Below are positions 7,822-16,722 of a stretch of 64,000 nt of DNA, in pieces. A program made the translations under genes and the position numbers. The DNA lies in NCBI RefSeq assembly GCF_000425065.1, contig NZ_AULB01000016.1, forward strand, positions 62,001-126,000, written 5' to 3'. The notes beneath the pieces were generated by a model, which saw only the letters and a list, made by a program, of their open reading frames with translations, had not been told where the DNA came from and ran no database searches. This DNA comes from Actinomadura rifamycini DSM 43936. Its GTDB lineage: Bacteria > Actinomycetota > Actinomycetes > Streptosporangiales > Streptosporangiaceae. Position 1 is the stretch's first letter; each line of letters starts with the position of its first letter.

Positions 7822-9184
7822 CCCGGTCGGCGAGGGGGAGGCGGAGGGTGAGGCGGGCGCCCGTGCCGGCGGCGGCGACGGTGAGGGTGCCGCGGTGGGC
7901 GTGCGCGATCTCGCGGGCGATGGCGAGGCCGAGGCCGGTGCCGCCGGCGCCGCGGCTGCGGGCGGTGTCGAGGCGGGTGAAGCGCTCGAAGACGCGTTCG
8001 CGGTCGGACGGCGGGATGCCGGGGCCGTCGTCGGCGACGGTGAGGAGCGCCCACCCGTCGGCGCGGCCCACCTCGACGGTGACGCGGGTGTCGGCGTAGC
8101 GCTCGGCGTTGTCGAGGAGGTTGCCGAGCAGCCGGACGAGCTGCACGCGGACGGCCGAGACGGCGACGCCTGGCGCGAGGTCGGTGGCGACCTCGTGCGC
8201 GGACGTGCGGCGGCGGAGCTCGGCGGCGGCGAGCTCCGCGAGGTCGACCGGTTCGTGGGCGACGGTCCCGCCGGTGCCGATGCGGGCGAGGAGCAGGAGG
8301 TCGGTGACGATCGACTCGAGGCGGTCGGTGTCGCGCAGGGCGGACTTCACGACGGCCCGCAGGTCGTTGTCGTCCGGGTGCGCGGCGGCGTCCTCGAGGT
8401 TGGCGCGGAGGCCGGCGATGGGGGTGCGCAGCTCGTGGGAGGCGTCGGAGGCGAACTGCCGCTGCCGGGCCACCGCCTTCTCGAGCCGGTCGAGGGTGGC
8501 GTTGGCGGTGCGGGCGAGCTGGGCGATCTCGTCCCGGCCGGACGGCTGGGGGACGCGGCGGGACAGGTCGGTGGCGCTGATCTCGGCGAGCTGCGCGCGG
8601 ATGGCCTCGACGGGCCCGAGGGTGCGGCCGACGACGCGCCAGGTGACCCAGGCGGCCAGGGCGGCGAGGGCGAGGACGCCGAGGGCGAGCCCCGCTTCGA
8701 GGAGGCCGTTGTGCAGGTGGGCGGGGAGGGGGTGGGCGGCGTAGACGACCGGGGAGTCGGGGGCGGTGCTGACGCGGATGGCCTCGACGACGGAGCAGTC
8801 GCGGTTCGGCCAGGAGCCGCGGCATTCGGTGTAGTCGCGGACCCGCATGTGACTGGACGGCCAGAGTGTGCTCACCGGCGGACCGTCCGTAGCGGCCGCG
8901 TTGGCGTTCCGGACGCGTCCGCCCGGTTCGACCACTTGCAGCACGATGTCGCCGCGGGTGTCCGGGATGGGGGCGGGGAGGGTGCCGTCGCGGAGGCCGC
9001 CGCTGACGCGGCGCGCGTCCGCCTGCGTCCGCTGGAGGAGTTCGGCGTGGACGGTCGTGCGCACGGCGACGTCGACTCCGACGGCGGACGCGCCGAACAC
9101 GAGGGCGGCGATCACGGCGGCGACGACGGTGTCCCGGGTCCTGATCGACCGGGGGCGCATCCGCAAGGGCACTCCCATCATCAC
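7805..9184 (-). CDS. Orphan sensor histidine kinase
   Basis: A 459-residue membrane kinase. TM1 is at about residues 19-41, followed by an extracytoplasmic sensor of ~115 residues, TM2 at about 161-182, and a HAMP segment. The H-box is 'FASDASHELRTPIAGLR' with the phospho-acceptor at His250. The N-box is 'NLLDNAERYA', with G-boxes 'DDGPGIP' and 'GGTGLGLAIA'. The sensor holds two cysteines nine residues apart (121 and 130) that could form a disulfide. No response regulator is adjacent: the nearest, at 10904, has its own kinase. Partner and signal are unknown. Confidence 0.88.
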   Translation of the reverse strand: MMMGVPLRMRPRSIRTRDTVVAAVIAALVFGASAVGVDVAVRTTVHAELLQRTQADARRVSGGLRDGTLPAPIPDTRGDIVLQVVEPGGRVRNANAAATDGPPVSTLWPSSHMRVRDYTECRGSWPNRDCSVVEAIRVSTAPDSPVVYAAHPLPAHLHNGLLEAGLALGVLALAALAAWVTWRVVGRTLGPVEAIRAQLAEISATDLSRRVPQPSGRDEIAQLARTANATLDRLEKAVARQRQFASDASHELRTPIAGLRANLEDAAAHPDDNDLRAVVKSALRDTDRLESIVTDLLLLARIGTGGTVAHEPVDLAELAAAELRRRTSAHEVATDLAPGVAVSAVRVQLVRLLGNLLDNAERYADTRVTVEVGRADGWALLTVADDGPGIPPSDRERVFERFTRLDTARSRGAGGTGLGLAIAREIAHAHRGTLTVAAAGTGARLTLRLPLADRVTPPR

Positions 9185-9330
9185 AGAGTGTCACGTGACC
9201 GGGGCTTGACCCGCATGCTACCGAGCGGTCACGAATCGGCGGCCCGAAACGTCGGCGACAAGTTTTCACCCCTGCTAAGGGGGACATCCCGTTTTATGAC
9301 GGTTCCCCCCAGAGCACCAGGGACGGACAC

Positions 9331-10809
9331 ATGGGCAGGGACGTGGCCTCGGCCAACATCAGCGGCGAGGATCGGCGGCGGTACAGGGAGAAGGTACTCA
9401 GGTGCCTGGACGTCCTGGCGCGCATGCTGGGCGAGTCCCAGTTCGACTTCCGGCGCCCGCACATCGGGCTGGAGATCGAGCTCAACCTGATCGACGCGGT
9501 CGGCGACCCGCTGATGCGCAACGCGGACGTGCTGAAGGCGATCGCCGACCCCGCGTGGGCGACCGAGCTGGGCCAGTTCAACCTGGAGATCAACATCCCG
9601 CCGCGGGAGCTGGGCGGGGAGGGCGCCGGCGAGCTGGAGTCGGAGGTCTTCGACCACCTGCTGCACGCGGACGGGCGGGCGCAGGAGGTCGGCGGCCGGC
9701 TCGTGATGATCGGCATCCTGCCGACGCTGCGGAGCAGCGACATCGGTGAGGAGACGCTGTCGGCCAACGCGCGGTACAAGATGCTGAACGACCAGATCTT
9801 CGCGGCGCGCGGCGAGGAGTTCGACATCGCGATCGACGGGGCGGAGCCGCTGCGGATGCACGCGGACAACATCACCCCGGAGGCCGCGTGCACGAGCGTC
9901 CAGTTCCATCTGCAGGTCAGCCCGGACCAGTTCGGCGCCTACTGGAACGCGGCGCAGGCGGTGGCGGGCCCGCAGGTGGCGACGGCGGCGAACTCGCCGT
10001 TCCTGTTCGGCCACCGGTTGTGGCAGGAGTCCCGGATCCGGCTGTTCGAGCAGTCGACGGACACCCGCCCGGACGAGCTGAAGGCGCAGGGCGTCCGGCC
10101 GCGGGTGTGGTTCGGGGAGCGCTGGATCACGTCGGTGTTCGACCTGTTCGAGGAGAACACCCGGTACTTCCCCGCGCTGCTGCCGCTGTGCGACGACGAG
10201 GACCCGCTCGCCGTACTGGACGAGGGCGGCGTCCCCCAGCTGGGCGAGCTGACCTTGCACAACGGAACGGTCTACCGCTGGAACCGTCCGATCTACGCGG
10301 TGTTCAAGGGCCGCCCGCACCTGCGGGTGGAGAACCGGGTGCTCCCGGCGGGGCCGTCCGCGGCGGACGTGGTGGCGAACGGCGCGTTCTACTACGGCGT
10401 GGTGCGGATGCTGGCGGAGGAGGACCGGCCGGTGTGGACGCGGATGTCGTTCAACACCGCGGAGGAGAACCTGCACCGCGCGGCCCGGGACGGCATGGAC
10501 GCCACGATGTACTGGCCGGGGATGGGCAATGTCCCGGCCGCCGAGCTGGTGCTGCGGCGGCTGCTGCCGCTCGCCTACGAGGGCCTCGACCGGTGGGGCG
10601 TCGACCCGGCGCGCCGCGACCGGCTGCTCGGCATCATCGAGCGCCGGTGCGTGACCGGACGGACGGGCGCCGCCTGGCAGGTCGCGACCGTGGAGGAGAT
10701 CGAGCGGTCCGGGACGTCGCGGCACGACGCGCTGCGGATGATGACGCGCGCGTACGCGGCGCACATGCGGGGCAACGAGCCCGTCCACACGTGGCCGGTC
10801 GGGGCGTAG
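9331..10809 (+). CDS. Glutamate-cysteine ligase family (GCS2) protein
   Basis: A 492-residue carboxylate-amine ligase of the GCS2 superfamily. The N-terminal 'IGLEIELNLID' supplies acidic ATP/Mg ligands, 'ELGQFNLEINIPPR' lies near residue 85, and 'CTSVQFHLQVSP' lies in the middle. The C-terminal 'VENRVLPAGPSAADVVANGAFYYGV' region is characteristic of the actinobacterial branch. That branch makes mycothiol rather than glutathione, so the true product is unclear; a gamma-glutamyl amide-forming role is only a family-level inference. It starts at ATG after AGGGAC and stands alone, divergent from the orphan kinase. Confidence 0.8.
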   Translation: MGRDVASANISGEDRRRYREKVLRCLDVLARMLGESQFDFRRPHIGLEIELNLIDAVGDPLMRNADVLKAIADPAWATELGQFNLEINIPPRELGGEGAGELESEVFDHLLHADGRAQEVGGRLVMIGILPTLRSSDIGEETLSANARYKMLNDQIFAARGEEFDIAIDGAEPLRMHADNITPEAACTSVQFHLQVSPDQFGAYWNAAQAVAGPQVATAANSPFLFGHRLWQESRIRLFEQSTDTRPDELKAQGVRPRVWFGERWITSVFDLFEENTRYFPALLPLCDDEDPLAVLDEGGVPQLGELTLHNGTVYRWNRPIYAVFKGRPHLRVENRVLPAGPSAADVVANGAFYYGVVRMLAEEDRPVWTRMSFNTAEENLHRAARDGMDATMYWPGMGNVPAAELVLRRLLPLAYEGLDRWGVDPARRDRLLGIIERRCVTGRTGAAWQVATVEEIERSGTSRHDALRMMTRAYAAHMRGNEPVHTWPVGA

Positions 10810-10903
10810 CCGGCCCTGAGCGGGGCGTCGGGCCCGCCATCTTCACAGGATCCGCACATTTCGCCCCCAGGGCCTCCATAGCGGGCTTCTAGAGTCGGGT
10901 GCC

Positions 10904-11653
10904 GTGACGCACCACGGCAACCGCGGGACGGACGCCCCCGCGCAGCGCGTCCTCGTCGTCGAGGACGAACCGACGATCGCCCGCGCGGTCGCGGACCGCC
11001 TCGCGGCGGAGGGGTTCGCGGTGGCGACCGCCGCCGACGGCCCCGCCGCCGTCGAGCGCGCCCGGGACTGGCGGCCGGACCTGATCGTCCTCGACGTCAT
11101 GCTTCCGGGCTTCGACGGCCTGGAAGTGTGCCGCCGCGTGCAGGCCGACCGTCCCGTCCCGGTGCTGATGCTGACCGCCCGCGACGACGAGACGGACCTG
11201 CTCGTCGGCCTCGGCGTCGGCGCCGACGACTACGTGACCAAGCCGTTCAGCATGCGCGAGCTGGTCGCCCGCATCCGCGCGGTGCTGCGCCGCGTCGAGC
11301 GCCCGGCGCCGGAGCCGGAGCCGCGCGGCGACGGCGGACCGGCGGGCGGCGCGCGCCGGGCGGAGCCGCTGCGGGTCGGGGACCTGGAGATCGACCCGGA
11401 GGCGCGGCGCGTCCGCCGGGACGGTCGCGAGGTCCACCTCACCCCGATCGAGTTCGACCTGCTCGCGTGCCTGGTGCGCAACCGCGGCACCGTCCTGACC
11501 CGCGCCGTGCTGCTCGAACAGGTGTGGGACTGGACGGACGCGTCCGGAACCAGGGTCGTCGACAGCCACGTCAAAGCGCTGCGCCGCAAGCTGGGGCAGG
11601 GCCTCATCCGCACGGTGCACGGCGTCGGGTACGGCCTGGAGGACGCGACATGA
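10904..11653 (+). CDS. OmpR-type response regulator
   Basis: A 249-residue response regulator. The receiver domain (about 15-130) has the acidic pair 'VVEDEP', phospho-acceptor Asp64 in 'IVLDVMLPGFDG' and the switch Lys in 'DDYVTKPF'. An acidic/glycine linker follows, then a winged-helix DNA-binding domain ending 'VDSHVKALRRKLGQGLIRTVHGVGYGL'. The GTG start has no clear ribosome binding site, and a TAGAGT hexamer lies 8-13 bases upstream, so a leaderless transcript is plausible. It overlaps the kinase gene by four bases (ATGA) and forms a three-gene operon with it and the DUF4153 gene. Confidence 0.92.
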   Translation: MTHHGNRGTDAPAQRVLVVEDEPTIARAVADRLAAEGFAVATAADGPAAVERARDWRPDLIVLDVMLPGFDGLEVCRRVQADRPVPVLMLTARDDETDLLVGLGVGADDYVTKPFSMRELVARIRAVLRRVERPAPEPEPRGDGGPAGGARRAEPLRVGDLEIDPEARRVRRDGREVHLTPIEFDLLACLVRNRGTVLTRAVLLEQVWDWTDASGTRVVDSHVKALRRKLGQGLIRTVHGVGYGLEDAT

Positions 11654-12702
11654 GCACGGTGCGGCGGCTGTGGGCGCGGCTGCCCCGGCCGCTGGACCCG
11701 CTGCGCTCCATCCGGGTCAAGTTCGGCGTCGTGGTCGTCGTGACCACGTGCGTCGCGGTGCTGACCGTCCTGTGGGGCTACCGCCTGGGCTTCCGGGCGC
11801 GGGAAACGCTGCCGGTGACGGTGCTGATCTCGCTCGGCGTCATCCAGCTCATCGCGCACGGCATGACCGCGCCGCTGCGCGCCATGACGGCGGCGGCGCG
11901 CGCGATGGCCCGCGGCGACTACAGCCGCCGGGTGCGGACGACGTCCCGCGACGAGGTCGGGGAGCTGGCGGAGGCGTTCAACCGGATGGCCGCCGACCTC
12001 GCGGAGGTCGAGCGGCAGCGCCGCGAGTTCGTCGCGAACGTCTCGCACGAGCTGCGCACCCCGATCAGCGCGCTGCGGGCCGTCCTGGAGAACGTCGCGG
12101 ACGGCGTCACCCCCGCGTCGCCCGAGGTGCTGGAGTCGGCGCTCGACCAGACCGAGCGGCTCGGCCGGCTCGTCACGCAGCTCCTCGAACTGTCCCGCGC
12201 GGAGGCGGGCGCGACGCCGCTCGAACCGGACCGGATGGACGCCGCCGCGTTCGTCGACGACGTCGTCGCGGAGGCCGCCGCGGGGCACCCCGAGGCCGTG
12301 TTCGAGACGGACGTCCCGCCCGGCCTGCAGGCCGTCGCGGACCGCGACCGGCTGCACCAGATCGTCGCGAACCTGCTGGACAACGCCGCCCGGCACGGTC
12401 CGGCGGGCACGCCCGTCACGCTCACCGCCCGCGCCGCGGGCCCGTCCGGCGGCCTCGTCGTGGAGGTCGCCGACCGGGGCCCCGGCATCCCGCCCGAGGA
12501 GCGGGCGCGGGTGTTCGAACGCTTCTCGCGCGGCGCCGCGTCCGGCCCGCGCGCGGGCACGCCCGGTGGCGGCACCGGGCTCGGTCTCGCCATCGCCCGC
12601 TGGGCGACCGACCTGCACGGCGGCGAGATCACCGTCCTCGACGTCCCCGCCGGCTGCCGCATCCGCGTCGTCATCCCCCCGAACCCCGGAGGTTCCGCAT
12701 GA
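11650..12702 (+). CDS. HAMP-domain sensor histidine kinase
   Basis: A 350-residue cognate kinase of the preceding regulator. It has two membrane helices (about 24-44 and 54-70) separated by only ~10 residues, so almost no extracytoplasmic sensor. HAMP spans about 72-120. The H-box 'FVANVSHELRTPISALR' has His133, the N-box is 'NLLDNAARHG', and the G-boxes are 'DRGPGIP' and 'GGTGLGLAIA'. The tiny loop suggests it senses the membrane or a partner membrane protein. The DUF4153 protein encoded next, whose start overlaps this stop by four bases, is the natural candidate. Confidence 0.92.
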   Translation: MSTVRRLWARLPRPLDPLRSIRVKFGVVVVVTTCVAVLTVLWGYRLGFRARETLPVTVLISLGVIQLIAHGMTAPLRAMTAAARAMARGDYSRRVRTTSRDEVGELAEAFNRMAADLAEVERQRREFVANVSHELRTPISALRAVLENVADGVTPASPEVLESALDQTERLGRLVTQLLELSRAEAGATPLEPDRMDAAAFVDDVVAEAAAGHPEAVFETDVPPGLQAVADRDRLHQIVANLLDNAARHGPAGTPVTLTARAAGPSGGLVVEVADRGPGIPPEERARVFERFSRGAASGPRAGTPGGGTGLGLAIARWATDLHGGEITVLDVPAGCRIRVVIPPNPGGSA

Positions 12703-14381
12703 CCGATACGCCGGTGTCCTTGCAGAAGAAGCCCCCGGGCCCGCCGCCCGCCGGCCCGCCGCGGCCGCAGCGCGTGTACGGGCCCGTGCCGCCGCCGTAC
12801 TTCCTGAAGCCGACGAAGACGCAGCGGATGTACCGGCGCTGGAAGCAGCCGGAGCCGCTGCGCCCCGCGTTCGTCGCGGCGGCGGCCGGGGCGGGCGCGG
12901 TCGGCGCGCTGACGCTCGGCCCGATGATGCTGGAGAACTCCTACGGCGTGGGCCTGCCGATCGTCGCCGCGACCGTCGCGGCCGTCGCGGCCGCCGCCGC
13001 GCAGCGGGCCGGACGGCTGGTGGCGCCCGCGACGCGCCGGCGCCGGGGCGTCCGCCGCGCCAACCTCACCGCGGCCGCGTTCGCGCTGCTCGCGCTCGCC
13101 CTGGTCGGGGTGGCCGCGGTGCGCGACGCCGACTGGATCACGGTGCTCGCGCTGCTGCTCGCCATGCCGGTCGCCTCGTACGCGGCGACGGGCGGACGGT
13201 CGTGGGTCGAGCTGATCGGCGGCGGTGGTGCCTACCCGTTCGCCGCCCTGCGCATGCTGCCGTGGGCGGCGCGCGGCGTGAGCCGGGCGGCGTCGTCGGG
13301 ACGCGGCGTGACCTGGCCCGTGATCCGCACCGGGCTGATCGCGGCCGGGCTGCTGCTGGTGTTCGGCGCGCTCTTCGCGGGGGCGGACGCGGCGTTCGGC
13401 GACCTCGCGGCCGGCCTCATCCCGGACATCTCGGGCGGCAGCACGTTCGTCTACACGTTCGCGTTCGTCGCCACGATGCTCGCCGCGCTCGCGGGCGTCC
13501 ACCTCGCGCAGGCGCCGCCGCCGCTGCACATGCTCACCCCGGCGCGCCCCGCCCCGGCCGGGCGCTGGTCGTGGATCGTCCCGATCGCCGCGCTCGACCT
13601 GCTGTTCCTCGCCTTCTGCGCCGTCCAGGCCCGGGTGTTCCTCGCCGCCGACAAGGACGCGCTGCTCGCGGAGACCGGCCTCACCTACGCCGAGTACGCG
13701 CGGCAGGGCTTCTTCCAGCTCGTGGTGGTGACGGTCCTCGTGATCGCCGTCATCGCGCTGGCGATGACGTGGGCCCCGTCGGCCGCGCGCGCCGACCGGG
13801 TGAGCGTCCGGGTCCTGCTGGGGCTGCTGTGCGCGCTGACGCTGGTGGTCGTCGCGGTCGCGCTGCGGCGCCTGTACCTGTACGAGGAGGCGTTCGGCTG
13901 GACGCGGATGCGGCTGTGGGTGCACGCGTTCGAGATGTGGCTCGGGCTGGTCGTGGTGCTCGGCGGGGTCGGCGCGGTGTTCGGGTACCGCCGGTCGCTG
14001 CTGCCCCGCGCGGTCGCGGGCAGCGGCGCCGCCGCGCTGCTCGCGCTCGCGGCGCTCAACCCGGACGCGTTCATCGCGGAGCGGAACGTCGACCGGTTCG
14101 CGGCCACCGGCAAGATCGACGTGCTGTACCTGGGGAACCTGTCGGCCGACGCCGTCCCGGCGCTGGACCGCCTCCCGGAGCCGCTGCGGTCGTGCGCCCT
14201 GCGGCAGGTCGCCGGGGACCTGGCGGAGGACGAGCCGGCGACGGCCGCGAACCTGTCCCGCGCCCGCGCCCGCGACCTCCTCGACCGCAGCCCGGTGGTC
14301 CGCGACGCGAACGACCCCGTCATCTGCTATCGGCTGTCGACCCCTGACAACCTGACCCGCACGCCGGCGCCGGGGGACTAG
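12699..14381 (+). CDS. DUF4153-family polytopic membrane protein
   Basis: A 560-residue integral membrane protein. A ~50-residue proline-rich cytoplasmic head with 'KTKTQRMYRRWKQP'-like basic residues is followed by about 11-12 hydrophobic segments between residues 55 and 450. A ~100-residue soluble tail follows ('LPEPLRSCALRQVAGDLAEDEPATAANLSRARARDLL' region). DUF4153/DUF4173 proteins next to two-component systems are common in actinomycetes. The ATGA overlap with the kinase implies translational coupling and a role in its signalling or as its target. Function unknown. A strong intrinsic terminator follows at 14412-14444. Confidence 0.82.
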   Translation: MTDTPVSLQKKPPGPPPAGPPRPQRVYGPVPPPYFLKPTKTQRMYRRWKQPEPLRPAFVAAAAGAGAVGALTLGPMMLENSYGVGLPIVAATVAAVAAAAAQRAGRLVAPATRRRRGVRRANLTAAAFALLALALVGVAAVRDADWITVLALLLAMPVASYAATGGRSWVELIGGGGAYPFAALRMLPWAARGVSRAASSGRGVTWPVIRTGLIAAGLLLVFGALFAGADAAFGDLAAGLIPDISGGSTFVYTFAFVATMLAALAGVHLAQAPPPLHMLTPARPAPAGRWSWIVPIAALDLLFLAFCAVQARVFLAADKDALLAETGLTYAEYARQGFFQLVVVTVLVIAVIALAMTWAPSAARADRVSVRVLLGLLCALTLVVVAVALRRLYLYEEAFGWTRMRLWVHAFEMWLGLVVVLGGVGAVFGYRRSLLPRAVAGSGAAALLALAALNPDAFIAERNVDRFAATGKIDVLYLGNLSADAVPALDRLPEPLRSCALRQVAGDLAEDEPATAANLSRARARDLLDRSPVVRDANDPVICYRLSTPDNLTRTPAPGD

Positions 14382-14411
14382 GAGGCCGGGCCGGAAGGCC
14401 GCGAAGGCGAA

Positions 14412-14444
14412 GGGGCGCCGTTCCGGGGGGACGGCGCCCCTTTT
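14412..14444 (+). terminator. Rho-independent terminator of the RR-HK-DUF4153 operon
   Basis: A 10-bp perfect stem (14412-14421 pairing with 14431-14440), a 9-base loop and a TTTT tail at 14441-14444, placed 30 bases after the DUF4153 stop. It ends just 12 bases before the first possible codon of the next gene. Confidence 0.85.
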
Positions 14445-14455
14445 CCGTCCAACAA

Positions 14456-14944
14456 TTGGCGGTCGTCCGCCGCGACGGCGCCGCCGGCGTCACCCACCGC
14501 GCCGTCGCCAAGGAGGCCGGGATCACCACCAGCCTCACCCTCTACTACTTCGCGACCCTGGACGACCTGCTGATCGCCGCCCTGACCGGCGTCACCGACG
14601 AGTACACCCGCCGCATCCGCAGCCTCATCGAGTCCGCGGACGACCCGGTCGGCGGCCTCGCCCGGCTCATCGCCGAATCGGGCGGGGACGGCCGGGAGCG
14701 CGCGCTCGCCGAACGGGAGCTGTCGACCCTGGCGGCCCGCCGGCCCGCCCTGCGCCCCGCCGCCCGGAGCTGGCGCGACAACGTCGCGGAACTCGCCCGG
14801 ACCCGCACCGACGACCCCGACGCGGTCACGGCGTTCGTGGCGCTGGCCGACGGCCTGTGCACGGCCGTCCTCCTCGGCGACGGCGAGGCCGACCCCGACC
14901 GCATCCGCGCGGTCCTCGGCACGGCGCTGCGGCCCGCCCGCTGA
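14456..14944 (+). CDS. TetR-family regulator with short N-terminus
   Basis: A 162-residue TetR-like regulator. The HTH is intact ('VTHRAVAKEAGITTSLTLYYFATLDDLLIAALTG'), followed by a helical effector domain with a typical TetR_C layout. Only about 10 residues ('MAVVRRDGAAG') precede the HTH; family members usually have another 8-15 residues completing helix 1. The only start codon is a TTG lying 12 bases after a terminator, with no ribosome binding site. Either the gene has lost its 5' end or an unusual start is used. Its target is not obvious; the convergent Nudix gene follows. Confidence 0.65.
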   Translation: MAVVRRDGAAGVTHRAVAKEAGITTSLTLYYFATLDDLLIAALTGVTDEYTRRIRSLIESADDPVGGLARLIAESGGDGRERALAERELSTLAARRPALRPAARSWRDNVAELARTRTDDPDAVTAFVALADGLCTAVLLGDGEADPDRIRAVLGTALRPAR

Positions 14945-14964
14945 CCCGCCGCGGGCGTCCGGCG

Positions 14965-15540
14965 TCAGCCGGCCGCGATGGCGAGCAGGGCGTAGGCGGC
15001 GAGGGTGGAGTCGTCGGTGATCCGGCCGGTCGCGACGAGTTCGCGGAACTCGGCGCGCGACACCCACCGCTGCCGCATGTCCTGCTCCTCGACCTCCCGG
15101 TCCGGCTCGCCGGGCGTCAGGTCGGTCGCGTGGAAGACCGTGAAGCCCTGGCCGCTCGTGCCGTGCGCGCAGTTCAGGTAGCCGATGCGGCGCAGCCGTC
15201 CGGCGGTGAACCCGGTCTCCTCGGCCAGCTCCCGGCGGGCCAGCTCCAGGGGCTCGACGTGCGCGCGGCCGGGCGCCGAGCCCTGCGGGAAGTTCCACGT
15301 CCGGCGCCCGATCGGGTAGCGGTACTCCTCCACCATGTGGAAGCCGCCGTTCTCCTCCGGGACGACCAGCACGAAGTCGGGCTTGTCGACGACGCCGTAG
15401 ATGCCGCGCGAGCCGTCGAGCCGCTCGATCTCGTCCTCGCGGACGACCATCCACGGGTTCTCGTACACGACGCGCGACGCGATCCGGCGCACGGCGGGGC
15501 GCCCGCCGTCCGCCCCGTCGCCCTCCTGGAGGTCGGACAT
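14965..15540 (-). CDS. Nudix hydrolase (ADP-ribose pyrophosphatase-like)
   Basis: A 191-residue Nudix protein. The Nudix box is at about residues 88-112 ('LELARRELAEETGF' with upstream 'QGSAPG'), preceded by 'VEEYRYPIGRRTWNFP', typical of the NudF/ADP-ribose pyrophosphatase group. The GntR-UTRA gene ends one base upstream, so the two form an operon, with the regulator probably controlling its own operon. Substrate class (nucleoside diphosphate-X) is known for the family; the precise substrate is not. Confidence 0.88.
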   Translation of the reverse strand: MSDLQEGDGADGGRPAVRRIASRVVYENPWMVVREDEIERLDGSRGIYGVVDKPDFVLVVPEENGGFHMVEEYRYPIGRRTWNFPQGSAPGRAHVEPLELARRELAEETGFTAGRLRRIGYLNCAHGTSGQGFTVFHATDLTPGEPDREVEEQDMRQRWVSRAEFRELVATGRITDDSTLAAYALLAIAAG

Positions 15541-15541
15541 G

Positions 15542-16288
15542 TCAGACTCCCGCCCCGTATCGGTAGATGAGTTCGTGCCGGTGGCCCGCCACCACCCGGT
15601 GGGTCACCTCGACCACGCGGCCGTCCTGGTCGTGCGCGCGGCGCCACAGCGTCAGCACCGGCTGCTCCGGGCCGATCTCCAGCACCTCCTGCTCCTCCGC
15701 GCGCGGCAGCCGGCAGGTGACCGTCTCCTCGAACACGATCGCGAGCCCCGCCTCCTCCAGCCGCGAGTAGATCCCGCCGGGCCCGGTGTCGACCTCCCGC
15801 AGGACCGGGACCCGCTCCACCACGTCGAGCGGCACCCAGGTCGTGGCCGTCTGCACGGGCGGCTCGCCCTCCACGCCCTGGACGCGGGCGCGCCGCAGCA
15901 GCCGCGTCCCGGCGGGCACCGCGAGGCGCCGCGCGAGCCGCTCGTCCGCGGCGACCTCCGCGACGTCCGTCCGGGTGAAGGGGGTGCCGGTGCTCTGCGC
16001 GGACACGTGGAAGCCGCGCCAGCCGCCGACCTGGCGGGTGATGTCGGACGCCGCGCGGCGGATCCGCCCGGCGGTGCGGACCTGCACCCCGGAGCCGTGC
16101 TCCACGCGGACGAGGCCCTGCCCGGCGAGCATCCGCAGCGCCCGGCGGACGGTGGAGCGGTCGGCGCCGAACTCGCGGGCGAGTTCGCGCTCGGAGGGCA
16201 GCCACGCGCCCGGGTCGAGCTCGCCCTCGACGATCCGGGCGGCCAGCGCACTGGTGATCGCTTGCGCCTTCGTGGGGGGTCGCGGCAT
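15542..16288 (-). CDS. GntR-family regulator with UTRA domain
   Basis: A 248-residue HutC-subfamily regulator. The winged HTH is at about residues 8-75 ('WLPSERELAREFGADRSTVRRALRMLAGQGLVRVEHGSGVQV' region). A UTRA effector domain covers about 95-240 ('YSRLEEAGLAIVFEETVTCRLP', 'EIGPEQPVLTLWRRAHDQDGRVVEVTHRVV'). It starts with ATG, directly upstream of the Nudix gene. UTRA domains bind small metabolites such as sugars, histidine or fatty acids; the ligand here is unknown. The upstream region carries a GATCTCAC/GATCTCAT direct repeat (16318-16332), a possible autoregulatory site. Confidence 0.88.
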   Translation of the reverse strand: MPRPPTKAQAITSALAARIVEGELDPGAWLPSERELAREFGADRSTVRRALRMLAGQGLVRVEHGSGVQVRTAGRIRRAASDITRQVGGWRGFHVSAQSTGTPFTRTDVAEVAADERLARRLAVPAGTRLLRRARVQGVEGEPPVQTATTWVPLDVVERVPVLREVDTGPGGIYSRLEEAGLAIVFEETVTCRLPRAEEQEVLEIGPEQPVLTLWRRAHDQDGRVVEVTHRVVAGHRHELIYRYGAGV

Positions 16289-16450
16289 ACCCGATCCTGC
16301 TCCGAACTGCGTACGTCGATCTCACGATCTCATACCGCGTCCGGGCCCGGGGCCGGTACCGTCAGGCTCACCTCGCTCCCGAGCCGCGCCGGGCACCGCG
16401 ACAATCTCTGTCCGTGTTCTGCCGAACACGTTGTGACACGGCCCCCGGCC

Positions 16451-16474
16451 GCCTACGGTAGTCCTACCATAGGC
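16451..16474. promoter_or_regulatory. 11-bp-arm inverted repeat, likely operator
   Basis: Arms at 16451-16461 and 16464-16474 are complementary at ten of eleven positions around a two-base centre; the core is GGTAG-TC-CTACC. It lies 18 bases before the small-protein start at 16492/16495 and 160 bases from the divergent GntR gene. The position fits repression of the small-protein gene. The regulator is unknown. Confidence 0.5.
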
Positions 16475-16494
16475 CGACCAAGGAGTCCGCGGTG

Positions 16495-16722
16495 ATGTCG
16501 GTGTCCATGTGCATGCCCGGCTGGCACAGCGAACGCTCGGACCGTGGCCTGCGCGCCACCCGGGTGACGCCCTTGACGGACTACCAGTTGCTGAACGGCT
16601 GCCTGGAGGAGATCGTCGCCCTCGACGAGGGCGAGCTGTGGCTGCTGTGCGACGCGCAGACCCGGCTGGCGGAGCGGGTCGCCACCGCCGAGCGGCTGCG
16701 GGTCAGGTCCGCCGGAAGCTGA
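16495..16722 (+). CDS. Small conserved-looking hypothetical protein
   Basis: A 75-residue protein. It has a Cys/His/Trp-containing N-terminus ('MCMPGWHSERSD') and a helical, acidic middle ('CLEEIVALDEGELWLLCDAQTRLAERVATAERLRV'). I do not recognise the family. AGGAG at 16481-16485 lies nine bases before the ATG at 16495 and six before the GTG at 16492, so either start is possible. Codon use matches the neighbours, and a strong palindrome sits in its promoter region, which argues that it is real. The 3' end overlaps the convergent pucR gene by 20 bases. Confidence 0.6.
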   Translation: MSVSMCMPGWHSERSDRGLRATRVTPLTDYQLLNGCLEEIVALDEGELWLLCDAQTRLAERVATAERLRVRSAGS

